Of a stretch of 64,000 bases of DNA, positions 25,772 to 34,310 are shown one piece after another. The notes under the pieces were generated by a model that saw nothing but the letters and a program-made list of their open reading frames with translations, was not told the origin of the DNA and made no database searches. Numbering within the stretch: the first letter of the stretch is position 1; the number at the start of each line of letters is the position of its first letter. The stretch covers positions 62,001-126,000 of the forward strand of contig CAKUUY010000001.1 in NCBI GenBank assembly GCA_934693235.1. The letters run 5' to 3'. The stretch is from an uncultured Candidatus Melainabacteria bacterium (lineage in GTDB: Bacteria; Cyanobacteriota; Vampirovibrionia; Gastranaerophilales; Gastranaerophilaceae). The position numbers were made by a program, and so were the translations under genes.

Positions 25772-27304
25772 TCATTCATGGTTTAACAATCTTTGATTTT
25801 CTTTTATTAAAAAATCTTTCCCTGGACGGACTTCAATAAAATCCCAAGGAAATTCTTTATCCAAAGGGTAATTTCCGTATGCAAAATAATCAGTATCTAT
25901 GTTGAATTTTTTTGCAGCAGACTTAAATGCACCAAGTTTTCCGCCTTGTTTGTAAACATCAATTAAAAAGTCTGTTAAAGTGTTGTCACCTCTTGATAAT
26001 ACAGCTTGCCAATAATCCCATTTAATACTTGAAACATGCGCAGTAACTCCGATTTTTCTTAATTCTTTCAATAAAAAAGCACTCTTTTTTTCTAAAGATT
26101 TACTATCTTCTCTTCCGCACCACTGAAAAGGAGTATGAGGTTTAGGAACAAAAGACGAAAAACCAAAAGATATATCAAAACCTTTATTTTCTTTTTTTAC
26201 ACTTTTCGCAAGTTCAATAATTGCCACTAAATCTTCTTGTGTTTCTGTTGGGAGTCCAATCATTCCGTAGAATTTAAACCCTTTCAAACCACTATCCCTA
26301 GCTATTTTAACAGTATTAAAAATTTGTTCTTTCGTCAAATTTTTATTTATAACTTTTCTAAGACGTTCACTACCCGCTTCAATTGCAAGTGTGGTGTTTT
26401 TTTGGCCTGCTGCTACGAGTGTTTTTAATACATCAGGAGTAATTGCATCAACTCGTAACGAAGAAACACTCATTTCAATGTTTTGGCCATTTTGAATTTT
26501 GTCATAAATATATTTACAAATATCATGAAAATGAGGATGAGCACTGATCTGAGCGCCTAATAAAGCTATTTTATTTGTATTTTCAAGCCCTAAATCAATT
26601 ACTTGTTTCAGGGTTTCAAACGGAATACTTCTTAATGGCAAATTCAAATAGGATGCAAGGCAAAAGCCACATCTATTTGCGCAACCACGAGTCATTTCTA
26701 TAATAAAAGTATTTGGGAAAAAAGCCTCTTCTGTTAATATCGGAGTATAAATACATTCAGCGAGTTTTTTAGTGTGTTTTATTACTTTCTGAGAATAGTG
26801 TGGAACATAAACTCCCTCTATTCTAGACAAGAGTTTTAAAATTTCGTCCTTTGGCTTGTCTTGGTTTGATTTGCAAAGTTTTACAACCTCTAAATTTATA
26901 TCTTCTCCATCTCCGATTATAAAAAAATCAAAAATTTCACTGTATGGTTCCGGGTTTGCGCTAACTACGGGGCCTCCTGCAAATATTAACGGTTTATCGA
27001 TTCTTTCATTTCTTTTTAATGGAATATTATATTTTTCAAGCATTTTAAATATTTCTAAAAAATCTAAATCAAACGAAAATGAAAAAGCGATTAAATTCAC
27101 TTCGTCAGGTCTGAATTGAGTTTTTTCTGTGTCAGAACAAACTCTTTCTATGCTAACGTCTTCACTCTCATCAATTGCCTTAAACATCCAAAGATAACCG
27201 AGTGATGCCATTGAAAATGAATAAATACCCGGAAAAGCCATCCACATTTTATATTCAGATTTGTTTATAGAATTATAAAGATACTTTTCACTCATCTTCA
27301 TCAT
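25772..27304 (-). CDS. Radical SAM protein with B12-binding-like N-terminal domain
   Basis: This 510-residue protein has an N-terminal Rossmann-like region (about 30-150) with FAGGPVVSANPEPYSEIFD and FIIGDGED, as in B12-binding-type radical SAM enzymes. The 4Fe-4S motif is TRGCANRCGFCLASYL (CxxxCxxC, about residues 205-220). Later come the SAM-barrel segments AIEAGSERLRKVINK and GFKFYGMIGLPTETQEDL. The family reading is TIGR03960-like; the substrate is unknown. Start choice is uncertain: ATGs at 27304, 27301 and 27295 all overlap the end of the upstream transporter gene, with only a weak SD. Confidence 0.85.
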   Translation of the reverse strand: MMKMSEKYLYNSINKSEYKMWMAFPGIYSFSMASLGYLWMFKAIDESEDVSIERVCSDTEKTQFRPDEVNLIAFSFSFDLDFLEIFKMLEKYNIPLKRNERIDKPLIFAGGPVVSANPEPYSEIFDFFIIGDGEDINLEVVKLCKSNQDKPKDEILKLLSRIEGVYVPHYSQKVIKHTKKLAECIYTPILTEEAFFPNTFIIEMTRGCANRCGFCLASYLNLPLRSIPFETLKQVIDLGLENTNKIALLGAQISAHPHFHDICKYIYDKIQNGQNIEMSVSSLRVDAITPDVLKTLVAAGQKNTTLAIEAGSERLRKVINKNLTKEQIFNTVKIARDSGLKGFKFYGMIGLPTETQEDLVAIIELAKSVKKENKGFDISFGFSSFVPKPHTPFQWCGREDSKSLEKKSAFLLKELRKIGVTAHVSSIKWDYWQAVLSRGDNTLTDFLIDVYKQGGKLGAFKSAAKKFNIDTDYFAYGNYPLDKEFPWDFIEVRPGKDFLIKENQRLLNHE

Positions 27305-28337
27305 TCTCTTTTGCCTTTAAGTTAATTGGACTTAAATACAACTCATCAATTAAAACACAAACGGTAGCAGCGATGGCAGGTGATAAGATTACTCCCCAAA
27401 ATCCTAAGAATTGTTCTGCTAAAAATAATGCTAAAAATATCATTAACGGGTGAAGTTCCATTAATTTCCCGAATAGAACCGGTCTTACAACGTAATTTGA
27501 TATTTGTTGTACGGCTAGAAAACCGATAATGATTAATAATATTTTTACTAAACCGGCAGGATAAGCAACTAATATAATGATAGCTAAAGCAATTGTAGGT
27601 CCTAAAATTGGGACGATATCAAGTAGACCGGAAACAAGACCTAAAAGTGTCGCGTATTCCACTCCTAAAATAACAAGCACGATAGCTACCATAGCTCCGA
27701 CAGTAGCCATAGAAATGATTTGAGCTCTAACATATCCACCGACTTTATTACTTATATTCGATAAAATTCCATTTGCTTTTTCTTTTAAATCAGGAGGAAA
27801 AAATTCTAAAAATTTTTGTTTCAAATAAGTTTTATCAACCAAAATATAATAAACTATCATGGTCAATGCTACAGAAATCATAACTAATTGAAAAACAGTC
27901 ACAGTAAAATTAAGCGATTGGTTCACCACATCTTGAGCAAGTGAAGAACTGCTTCCTAATATATTACTTGTGTCAATCATCTCTGGTAGTTTATGCCCAT
28001 ATATTTTAGTATTCATGAAAAATGTACTAAAATCAGTGATTTTTTCAGGGATAGTTATTAAAAAATTTTTAATCTCTTTATAGGCAACAAATGCAATAGG
28101 AATAAATAATGCAATAATTGTTGCAATTGAGCCAAATAACACAACAGATGCAGCAACAGTTCTGTTTCTCATTTTAAGCATAAGTTTGCTAACGTATGGA
28201 TTGAGTGCACAGGCGATAACATAAGCCCCGAAAAATAACATTAAAATTCCGACAATTTTTGGCAACATTAGCAAAAGCACTACAACAAGTACTGTAAATA
28301 TAATATTTTTGGTAGTCCAAAATCTTTTTTTTAGCAT
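27288..28337 (-). CDS. AI-2E/PerM family membrane transporter
   Basis: This 349-residue protein has eight or so hydrophobic segments and the family's features: a Gly/Pro block GLLDIVPILGPTIALAIIIL (about residues 237-256), FLAVQQISNYVVRPVLFGKL and HPLMIFLALFLAEQFLGFWG. Members export small molecules or exchange ions; the substrate cannot be inferred. SD AAGGGGA precedes the ATG. The 3' end overlaps the radical SAM gene by 17 bases, so they are probably co-transcribed. Confidence 0.9.
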   Translation of the reverse strand: MLKKRFWTTKNIIFTVLVVVLLLMLPKIVGILMLFFGAYVIACALNPYVSKLMLKMRNRTVAASVVLFGSIATIIALFIPIAFVAYKEIKNFLITIPEKITDFSTFFMNTKIYGHKLPEMIDTSNILGSSSSLAQDVVNQSLNFTVTVFQLVMISVALTMIVYYILVDKTYLKQKFLEFFPPDLKEKANGILSNISNKVGGYVRAQIISMATVGAMVAIVLVILGVEYATLLGLVSGLLDIVPILGPTIALAIIILVAYPAGLVKILLIIIGFLAVQQISNYVVRPVLFGKLMELHPLMIFLALFLAEQFLGFWGVILSPAIAATVCVLIDELYLSPINLKAKENDEDE

Positions 28338-28417
28338 AAAAATATCCCCTTCGCTTGTTAATTATAGCAGGAAAACAATGTTTAGGCAATTGTTAAGTAA
28401 GACATGATTATAAAGTA

Positions 28418-28423
28418 TATAAT
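28418..28423 (+). promoter_or_regulatory. Probable -10 box before the Met/Gln-rich protein gene
   Basis: TATAAT occurs at 28418-28423, about 105 bases upstream of the chosen ATG at 28528, in the divergent gap with the transporter gene. No -35 at ideal spacing is evident. Confidence 0.35.
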
Positions 28424-28527
28424 GTATATGTAAAGAATTGTTAACAATATTTACTAAAATACGCAATTTAATAGAGAAGAAATACTTTATATATTTACGA
28501 GGACAAAAAAACAAGAGGATTGTAATC

Positions 28528-29076
28528 ATGGGTTTCTTAATGGGTGCCTACGGCAAACTGATGGCCGGAAAGTACCTCCGAAATTTACAATACGAATTGA
28601 TGAACGTAACTAGTCAACATAGAAAAGTTGCCAGACAACTTGGCGACATGCAAAAATCAATGACTAGTCAAAAACGTTCTATGCAAACTATGTTGCAATC
28701 TCAAATGTATAGTACTCAGATGGGACTTATGTCTGGTTTGTATCCTGGTATGGCGCAAAATGGTATGAATCCTATGGGCTTAGCATTAATGGCTCAGAAT
28801 GGACAATTCGACCAACAATCTTATATGTATTATACAATGCAGCAACAGCAAATGCAACAACAATTTGCTATGGCAAACAGTATGTGGGAAAACGTGTTTG
28901 AAATGCAACAAGAATCTATGTTGCAACCACTAAAAGATTTGGAAGAAGATTTACAAACTCAAAAAGATAACTTAGAGTCAAGAATAAAAGTAGCAGAAAC
29001 AGAATACAATGCATACAAAGACGAAGAAAAAGCAGGAGCTCAAAACTTGAAACCAGAAATAACAGGTCAAGGCTAA
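28528..29076 (+). CDS. Met/Gln-rich coiled-coil protein of unknown function
   Basis: This 182-residue protein has an unusual composition. The N-terminus is helical (MGFLMGAYGKLMAGKYL), then a long Met/Gln/Ser tract (e.g. MQTMLQSQMYSTQMGLMSGL, MQQQQMQQQFAMANSMWENV). A charged coiled coil (about residues 130-170) ends it. I start at ATG 28528, preceded by AAGAGGA; an in-frame ATG at 28438 has no SD. The MG-x-amphipathic start recalls the 684-residue protein at 43533 (MGMAAGQARLL), which also ends in a coiled coil. It may be a secreted or structural protein. It has its own strong terminator. Confidence 0.75.
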   Translation: MGFLMGAYGKLMAGKYLRNLQYELMNVTSQHRKVARQLGDMQKSMTSQKRSMQTMLQSQMYSTQMGLMSGLYPGMAQNGMNPMGLALMAQNGQFDQQSYMYYTMQQQQMQQQFAMANSMWENVFEMQQESMLQPLKDLEEDLQTQKDNLESRIKVAETEYNAYKDEEKAGAQNLKPEITGQG

Positions 29077-29098
29077 TAAATAATACAATAACAAACAT

Positions 29099-29126
29099 AA
29101 GAGGCTCTCCAGAGAGCCTCTTTTTA
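29099..29126 (+). terminator. Rho-independent terminator
   Basis: GAGGCTCT (29101-29108), loop CCAG, AGAGCCTC (29113-29120), then TTTTT. The stem extends by A-T pairs. It lies between convergent genes and may serve both strands. Confidence 0.9.
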
Positions 29127-30158
29127 AGTATTTATAATTTTTTTTAATGCTCGTTTTAAATGTTCAAGTTTTCTTTCATCAGTACCAATTCCGCATAAAA
29201 GCATTGTTGATATTTCATTGGTCTTTTCATCTTCTATGTAAAATTCTTCATACAACTTTTTTGAAAGTTCAAATCCTGTCATTCCTGTCTTTTTTATTAG
29301 AATTTTAGTAATATCGTCTCCGCCAAATTCAATATTTTTAACGTTTTTTCGTAAAGACTTTATATTTTCAATCAGGGTATTTAGTTTTTTACGACCTTTT
29401 ATAGAGTTCAAGTAATTAATATTAGCCTCAATTGTTGCAAGCAAAGGATAAGATGGAGATGTAGTATTAATCATAGAAATAGCTTTTGAAGCATTAATAT
29501 CACAATTAATATGTAAAAGAGCAGTCGGATTTAAGCCACCTGCTGTTTTATGCAAAGATTGAATTGTAAAATCCGCTATATTTACTGCACTTTGAGGTAA
29601 TTCGTCCGAAAACGGATAAAGTGCCCCATGTGCCTCATCAACAATCAAAAAAGCTCCATTTTTTTCACAAATATCTTTTAATTCTTTTATATCCGAAACA
29701 ATTCCTTCGTAACTCGGTGAAGTTACAATTACAGCTTTAATCCCTTTAACATCAATCAAATCAGGGGTTGTTTTATTAGGAATTCCCCATTCTTTGTTTA
29801 AAGGTAAATTATAAAATACAGGCTCACAACCGGCAAGTTTGACTGCATTAAGATGGCTCGGATGAGAATTTCTCCATAATAAAACTCTATCCCCCTTATT
29901 AGTGCAAGCCAAAACAGAGGTAATTACACCACTAGTGGAGCCATTCGTTAAAAAGTAAGTACACTTGGTGCCATAAATATTTGAAGCATGTTTTTGCGCC
30001 ATAGCAAGAGCAGTTTGTGGATCTTGTGCTTCCGTTTCAGAAATATCATATTTATAAAAGTTTCTGAACTTATTAAATACAAAAAACTTTTGGCCATGCG
30101 ATGGTGTTGTGAATAAGTATTTTCTATTTTGTTTTCTTAATAATTGTATAAGGCTCAT
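29124..30158 (-). CDS. Short Orn/Lys/Arg decarboxylase-like PLP enzyme
   Basis: This 344-residue fold-type I PLP enzyme has features of the decarboxylase major domain. TNGSTSGVITSVLA marks the phosphate-binding loop and RNSHPSHLNAV the region before it. The cofactor Asp lies in FLIVDEAHGA, and the Schiff-base Lys is probably in QSLHKTAGGLNPTALLH. Relatives such as SpeA-like decarboxylases are usually 450-490 residues. Here the C-terminal domain is much reduced, ending with a short LCGIGTDERKLEHLKRAL block. Substrate (arginine, lysine or ornithine) unknown. It has no clear SD. Confidence 0.85.
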   Translation of the reverse strand: MSLIQLLRKQNRKYLFTTPSHGQKFFVFNKFRNFYKYDISETEAQDPQTALAMAQKHASNIYGTKCTYFLTNGSTSGVITSVLACTNKGDRVLLWRNSHPSHLNAVKLAGCEPVFYNLPLNKEWGIPNKTTPDLIDVKGIKAVIVTSPSYEGIVSDIKELKDICEKNGAFLIVDEAHGALYPFSDELPQSAVNIADFTIQSLHKTAGGLNPTALLHINCDINASKAISMINTTSPSYPLLATIEANINYLNSIKGRKKLNTLIENIKSLRKNVKNIEFGGDDITKILIKKTGMTGFELSKKLYEEFYIEDEKTNEISTMLLCGIGTDERKLEHLKRALKKIINT

Positions 30159-30257
30159 AATAAATTTTGTAAGTTTTCGCCAAAATCTAAATGGTGGCTG
30201 GAACGGCTACGTTCATACGAAGTCGGAATTTGGGTAGGTTTTACCAATGTCTGATTG

Positions 30258-30276
30258 GGTGGGTTAAGCGGCACGC
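30258..30276 (-). repeat. 19-bp element directly after the PilZ gene stop codon
   Basis: GGTGGGTTAAGCGGCACGC (plus strand) lies immediately next to the stop codon of the PilZ gene and matches 16 of 19 bases of the element beside the secY stop (31126-31144). In gene sense it contains a small hairpin AAGCG-TGC-CGCTT. The rest of the gap 30159-30257 is GC-richer than average, with no gene. Confidence 0.6.
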
Positions 30277-30867
30277 TTATTTGTTTTTGATTTCGATACT
30301 TCTTTTTGTACAGAATTGAATCAGGGTCATTTTGTCAATACTGTTATGAAAATCAAATCGTCCGGAAATTGTATAGCCACCATTTTCATTTTTTTCAATT
30401 CTTATTGGACTGAATTTACACTTAATAAATTGTTCTTCTGACAATGGTAAAGTAACTGAATATTCTGCCTCTATATTGATATTGTCATTTGTTTTGAATT
30501 TCATACCACCTGCAGAAATATCAAGAGTTGTAATCTTTTTAACATCATTATCACAGCTCAGATCAAGCTCATTTACAAATTTGATACGAGTATATTGACG
30601 TCTTTGCAAAAATCTGTGTTTTGCAGGATTAGCTATTTTTACTCTTTTACCCTCAATTGTTTCGGGATAAGAGTCAAAATAAAGTGTTCCATGGTTCGTT
30701 TGAGTATAAAACTCGCAATAGTTATGACGTAACATTCCTTGCGGTTCATATTCAAGTTCGACTGTAAAATATTTAGGCTCAACATCAATAATAACACCTT
30801 TATTAGCGCATTTAAAATCTGATGGAACTATAGTTATTTTTCTATCTTTTTCAATTAATTCTCTCAT
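30277..30867 (-). CDS. PilZ domain protein (c-di-GMP effector)
   Basis: This 196-residue protein has an N-terminal YcgR-like beta domain (about 5-85) and a C-terminal PilZ domain. The c-di-GMP signature is complete: RRQYTRI (about residues 92-98), then LDISAGGMKF (about 118-127) for the D/N-x-S-x-x-G motif. It should bind cyclic di-GMP and tune motility, pili or export. I start at ATG 30867, preceded by GAGAGGA; the ATG at 30900 adds 11 residues without an SD. Confidence 0.88.
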   Translation of the reverse strand: MRELIEKDRKITIVPSDFKCANKGVIIDVEPKYFTVELEYEPQGMLRHNYCEFYTQTNHGTLYFDSYPETIEGKRVKIANPAKHRFLQRRQYTRIKFVNELDLSCDNDVKKITTLDISAGGMKFKTNDNINIEAEYSVTLPLSEEQFIKCKFSPIRIEKNENGGYTISGRFDFHNSIDKMTLIQFCTKRSIEIKNK

Positions 30868-30935
30868 AATAATCCTCTCAATGAATCGATTATACAACAT
30901 ATTTTGTATTTTGTCGAGATGTTAAGAAAAAGAAA

Positions 30936-30959
30936 AGCTCCTCTATTTACTGAGGAGCT
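30936..30959 (-). terminator. Rho-independent terminator (minus strand)
   Basis: AGCTCCTC (30936-30943) pairs with GAGGAGCT (30952-30959). On the minus strand the stem is followed by TTTTCTTTTT. It would catch transcripts running out of the secY cluster. Confidence 0.75.
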
Positions 30960-31056
30960 AAAATACTGAGCAATCAGAAGAGTTGAGGATTTACACTTAT
31001 ATAATATCAATTTTTATAGCTCAAAACATTCAACAAAATATCTAAAATTTGCAAAA

Positions 31057-31088
31057 AAAATAGCCCCTAAGTATTAGGGACTATTTTT
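31057..31088 (-). terminator. Rho-independent terminator after secY
   Basis: An AAAATAG(C)CCCTAA / TTAGGG(A)CTATTTT stem with a GTA loop and one mismatch is followed on the minus strand by eight T. It is the first good terminator downstream of secY. Confidence 0.85.
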
Positions 31089-31106
31089 AATTTTGTATTT
31101 TCTTGA

Positions 31107-31144
31107 GCCAATTATTTGATTAATTGGCGGGTAAAGCGGTACGC
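31107..31144 (-). repeat. Hairpin and 19-bp element after the secY stop codon
   Basis: GCCAATTA (31107-31114) pairs with TAATTGGC (31121-31128). The overlapping GGCGGGTAAAGCGGTACGC (31126-31144) abuts the secY stop and resembles the element after the PilZ gene. Confidence 0.6.
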
Positions 31145-32482
31145 CTACTCTTTTAAGAATGATTCGTAGTTTCTAGCCAATAGATGAGTTCTAACTTGAT
31201 TAATCAAATCTAAAGCTACACCAACCATGATTATTAATGACGTTGCTCCGATACCTTGTATAGTTTTGATGTTGGTAGCATAACTAGCAAGTGATGGAAC
31301 AAGAGCAATAATACCAAGCCCTAAAGCTCCGATAAATGTTGTTTTTGTTAAGATTTTATCTAAAGCCTCTGCGGTCGGCCTACCTGGTTTTACTCCAGGA
31401 ATTGATGAACCATATTTTTTCAAATTATCAGCAATATCTTTTGGCTGCATATTCGGCATGATTGATGCATAGAAGAAGGTTAATGCAAAAATCAATAAGA
31501 AATACAATACATAATATGGAATTCCTTCAGGACTCAAAACTTGAGTTAAATGAACTACCATAGATTTTACAGCCTCGCTTTTGAAATTAGCCTGTCCTAC
31601 CAAACTCAAAATAGTTGATGGAAATAGCAAAATCGCAATTGCAAAGATAATTGGCATTACACCACCTGGGTTTAGTTTGAACGGAATAAATGAATTCATA
31701 CCGCCATAAACTTTGTTACCAACTTGTCTTTTAGGGTTAACAATAATTACTTTTCTTACAGCTTCTTGCATAATTACAATGAAAACCATTGCTGCAAAGA
31801 AGATTAAAAGTAATACAGCCAATCCCATTTGCATCATAGAGTTGTTCGCAACAACCTGAGCTGTTCTTGATGCATAAATCGGAATACCTGAAATGATACC
31901 AATAAAAATGATCAAGGAACCACCGTTACCGATACCTTTTTCGGTCATAAGTTCAGAAATCCACATTACAAGGACAGAACCGGCTGTTAATACAACAATA
32001 GAACTAATAAAGAACATTACTGGATTAACATTTGGCAATACAGCCCCCGGTAGATGGTGTAAATATAACATGAAGATTAAAGATTGAAACGCAGCCAATA
32101 CAACAGTAAAAACTCTTGTATATTGTGACAATTTTCGTCTTCCTGCTTCACCCTCTTCTTTCTGTAATTTTTCCAATGACGGAATTACTACAGAAACAAG
32201 TTGAATAATAATTGATGAAGTGATGTAAGGTCCTATACCTAACGCAAAGATAGAAACCTTTCCCAAAGCACCGCCAGAAAATAAATCAAGAAAACCTATA
32301 ATGTTATTCCCTTGAGCGATATTTGAGAAGATTTGGTTGTTAATTCCAAATAGTGGCATCTGAACCCCAAATCTAAATGCTGCAATCATCAGGAATGTAA
32401 AAAGAATTTTCTGTTTCAATCCTGATGCATTCCACATTGACATCAAATCATCAGTTGTAGGCATTTTAATTTGTGGTGCCAT
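31145..32482 (-). CDS. secY: Protein translocase subunit SecY
   Basis: This 445-residue channel of the Sec translocon has ten membrane helices. Family segments are visible: RFGVQMPLFGINNQ near the N-terminus, FSGGALGKVSIFALGIGPYI (about residues 67-86, plug region), GNGGSLIIFIGIISGIP and the loop NPGGVMPIIFA. The C-terminal GKPGRPTAE-type block appears as VKPGRPTAEALDKIL. It overlaps the rplO stop by one base, so it is co-translated. In most bacteria adk or map follow secY; here terminators follow. Confidence 0.97.
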   Translation of the reverse strand: MAPQIKMPTTDDLMSMWNASGLKQKILFTFLMIAAFRFGVQMPLFGINNQIFSNIAQGNNIIGFLDLFSGGALGKVSIFALGIGPYITSSIIIQLVSVVIPSLEKLQKEEGEAGRRKLSQYTRVFTVVLAAFQSLIFMLYLHHLPGAVLPNVNPVMFFISSIVVLTAGSVLVMWISELMTEKGIGNGGSLIIFIGIISGIPIYASRTAQVVANNSMMQMGLAVLLLIFFAAMVFIVIMQEAVRKVIIVNPKRQVGNKVYGGMNSFIPFKLNPGGVMPIIFAIAILLFPSTILSLVGQANFKSEAVKSMVVHLTQVLSPEGIPYYVLYFLLIFALTFFYASIMPNMQPKDIADNLKKYGSSIPGVKPGRPTAEALDKILTKTTFIGALGLGIIALVPSLASYATNIKTIQGIGATSLIIMVGVALDLINQVRTHLLARNYESFLKE

Positions 32483-32928
32483 TATACTAACTCAACCTTT
32501 CCGCCTGCTTTTTCAATTTTTTCTTTAGCTGATGGTGTTACATAACAAGCTTTTACAGTAATAGCATCTTTCAATTCGCCATTACCTAAAACTCTTAAAC
32601 CAACACAAGTTGGGTGAACTCTACCTGCTTCTTTAAGAATTTCCAAAGAAACTTCTTTCAAGCCATATTGAGCAATTCTACCAACGTTGATTTCAGCATA
32701 TTTTAATTGGTTAATAAGTTTGAAGCCTTTCAATTTTGGCATTTGTCTGTAACCAGGCATTTGACCACCTTCAAAACCTCTTTTAGCAGAGTTTCCAGAA
32801 CGTTGCCCTTCACCATTGTTACCACGGCAAGATGTTTTACCATGTCCTGATGAACGTCCTCTACCAACTCTTTTTGATTTATGTGTTGCGCCTTCTGCAG
32901 GTCTTAAATCTTCTAATGTAATTGTCAT
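32482..32928 (-). CDS. rplO: 50S ribosomal protein L15
   Basis: This 148-residue large-subunit protein has the classic Gly/Arg-rich N-terminus: LRPAEGATHKSKRVGRGRSS, then GHGKTSCRGNNGEGQRSG and FEGGQMPGYRQMPKLKGF. The C-terminal segment IEKAGGKVELV is typical. It is in its usual place between rpmD and secY. SD AAAGGAAA precedes the ATG. The 128-base gap to rpmD is wider than in most spc operons. Confidence 0.97.
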   Translation of the reverse strand: MTITLEDLRPAEGATHKSKRVGRGRSSGHGKTSCRGNNGEGQRSGNSAKRGFEGGQMPGYRQMPKLKGFKLINQLKYAEINVGRIAQYGLKEVSLEILKEAGRVHPTCVGLRVLGNGELKDAITVKACYVTPSAKEKIEKAGGKVELV

Positions 32929-33056
32929 TTTAAATTTTCCTTTCTATTATTACTCGCTTTCGCTATCATGACAAATGTCATCATACGCAATTTAGTGATA
33001 AGAGAGACGTGAAACACAAAAAGACTTTTCACTTCTCATCTTTCACTTTACACTTG

Positions 33057-33248
33057 TTAGTCAACAATTTGAACTAGGTGAGGAACTTTGTTTACCATAC
33101 CTAAAATTGTTGCACTGTTGTAATGTTCAACCACTTGGTTTTGTTTTTTTAAACCTAAACCTGCAACAACCCTACGTTGAGCTTCAGAAGCACCAATTAG
33201 GCTCTTTACAAGTTTAATTTTTATTTGTTTTAATTCTGTTTTTGCCAT
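33057..33248 (-). CDS. rpmD: 50S ribosomal protein L30
   Basis: This 63-residue protein has the L30 pattern: IKIKLVKSLIGASEAQRRVVAGLGL, then a C-terminal part NKVPHLVQIVD. It sits between rpsE and rplO as in spc operons. SD AAAGGA lies upstream. The 135-base gap to rpsE holds a short repeat-like stretch (GTCGATAAGACATTAAGTCGATAGG, split here as two GTCGATA units near 33287 and 33302). Confidence 0.95.
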   Translation of the reverse strand: MAKTELKQIKIKLVKSLIGASEAQRRVVAGLGLKKQNQVVEHYNSATILGMVNKVPHLVQIVD

Positions 33249-33383
33249 TTTTATTTTGTCCTTTACTATTTTTTATTCTCTAAAAGTCGATAAGACATTA
33301 AGTCGATAGGACGTTAAATTCATTACGTGCTTCGCACAAATAAATCTTATCTGTCAAGTTTTATTAATCAATTACCTAATAGA

Positions 33384-34013
33384 TTAATTTAATAATTCAG
33401 CCATTGTTAAGCCACGTTTAGCAGCAACTTCTTTGAATGGAGTTAAAGCTTTCAAAGCTTCCAAAGTTGCGTTAGCAGCATTTAGAGGAGCTTTAGAACC
33501 TAATGATTTTGCAAGAATGTTTTCAATTCCAGCAAGTTCAAGAACTAGACGAACTGCACCACCTGCAATAATACCGGTACCTTGAGATGCAGGTCTAAGC
33601 ATTACAGCACCAGCACCAGATCTTCCAGTGATAGGGTGTGGAATAGTTGTTTTGAAGATAGGTACATTAACAAGATTTTTTCTACCATCAGCGATAGCTT
33701 TTTGGATAGCAATAATAACTTCTGCAGCTTTGGCACAACCAACACCAACTTGGCCTTTTTTGTTGCCTACAATAACGATTGCGCGGAAGCTTAATTTTTT
33801 ACCACCTTTAACTACTTTTGTTACACGGCTGATTTGAACAACACGTTCAATCCATTCAGATTGAGGTTTTTCTTCTGTTGTTTCAATTTTCTTTTTGCCA
33901 CGTCCACGTCTACGTGTATTTTTTTCTTCAGCAGGAGCTTCTTCAGTTGTTTCAACTGTTTCAGCTTTAGTTTCTTCTACTACTGCCATTTCTTCTTTGT
34001 TTTCTAAATCCAT
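33384..34013 (-). CDS. rpsE: 30S ribosomal protein S5 with N-terminal extension
   Basis: The 209-residue product is longer than typical S5 (about 165). Residues 1-50 are an added acidic stretch followed by a basic patch (NTRRRGRGKKKIE). The S5 core begins at about residue 53 with EWIERVVQISRVTKVVKGGK and continues with GVGCAKAAEVIIAIQKA, SGAGAVMLRPASQGTGIIAGG and ENILAKSLGS. The extension may be disordered and lineage-specific. It is the first gene of a detached rpsE-rpmD-rplO-secY cluster: rplR and the rest of the spc operon are not upstream. SD AAAGG precedes the ATG. Confidence 0.96.
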   Translation of the reverse strand: MDLENKEEMAVVEETKAETVETTEEAPAEEKNTRRRGRGKKKIETTEEKPQSEWIERVVQISRVTKVVKGGKKLSFRAIVIVGNKKGQVGVGCAKAAEVIIAIQKAIADGRKNLVNVPIFKTTIPHPITGRSGAGAVMLRPASQGTGIIAGGAVRLVLELAGIENILAKSLGSKAPLNAANATLEALKALTPFKEVAAKRGLTMAELLN

Positions 34014-34136
34014 TGATTTTTACCTTTCATAATTTCTTAATGGTTTTACTAATTTTATGTATTTGCAAATACACCAAAATAAAGCTATTTAAAGCCTATG
34101 GTAAAGTATTCGCATGTAACTTTTCTGACAAAATAT

Positions 34137-34165
34137 ATAATAACAACAAAAATAATATTTTGCAA
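34137..34165 (-). promoter_or_regulatory. Candidate promoter of the rpsE-secY cluster
   Basis: On the minus strand TTGCAA (34160-34165) and TATTAT (34137-34142) are 17 bases apart, about 125 bases upstream of the rpsE ATG. The remaining 34014-34136 leader has no gene and could carry regulation. Confidence 0.45.
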
Positions 34166-34179
34166 CTGTTATTTACATG

Positions 34180-34224
34180 AAAAAACTGCTCCATAACTTT
34201 TGTTGAAGTTAAAGCAAGCAGTTT
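34180..34224 (-). terminator. Terminator downstream of the phosphohexomutase gene
   Basis: AAACTGCT (34183-34190) pairs with AGCAGTTT (34217-34224), with an inner AACTT/AAGTT stem. On the minus strand it ends in TTTTT. It sits directly before the rpsE promoter and insulates the two units. Confidence 0.65.
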
Positions 34225-34310
34225 CCAACTCTCATCTATTAAAAACTTTTACAATCAAAGTGTTGCAGCTGATAGGTAAGGACCTGCGCACAATACACAA
34301 CCTTTCTTTT

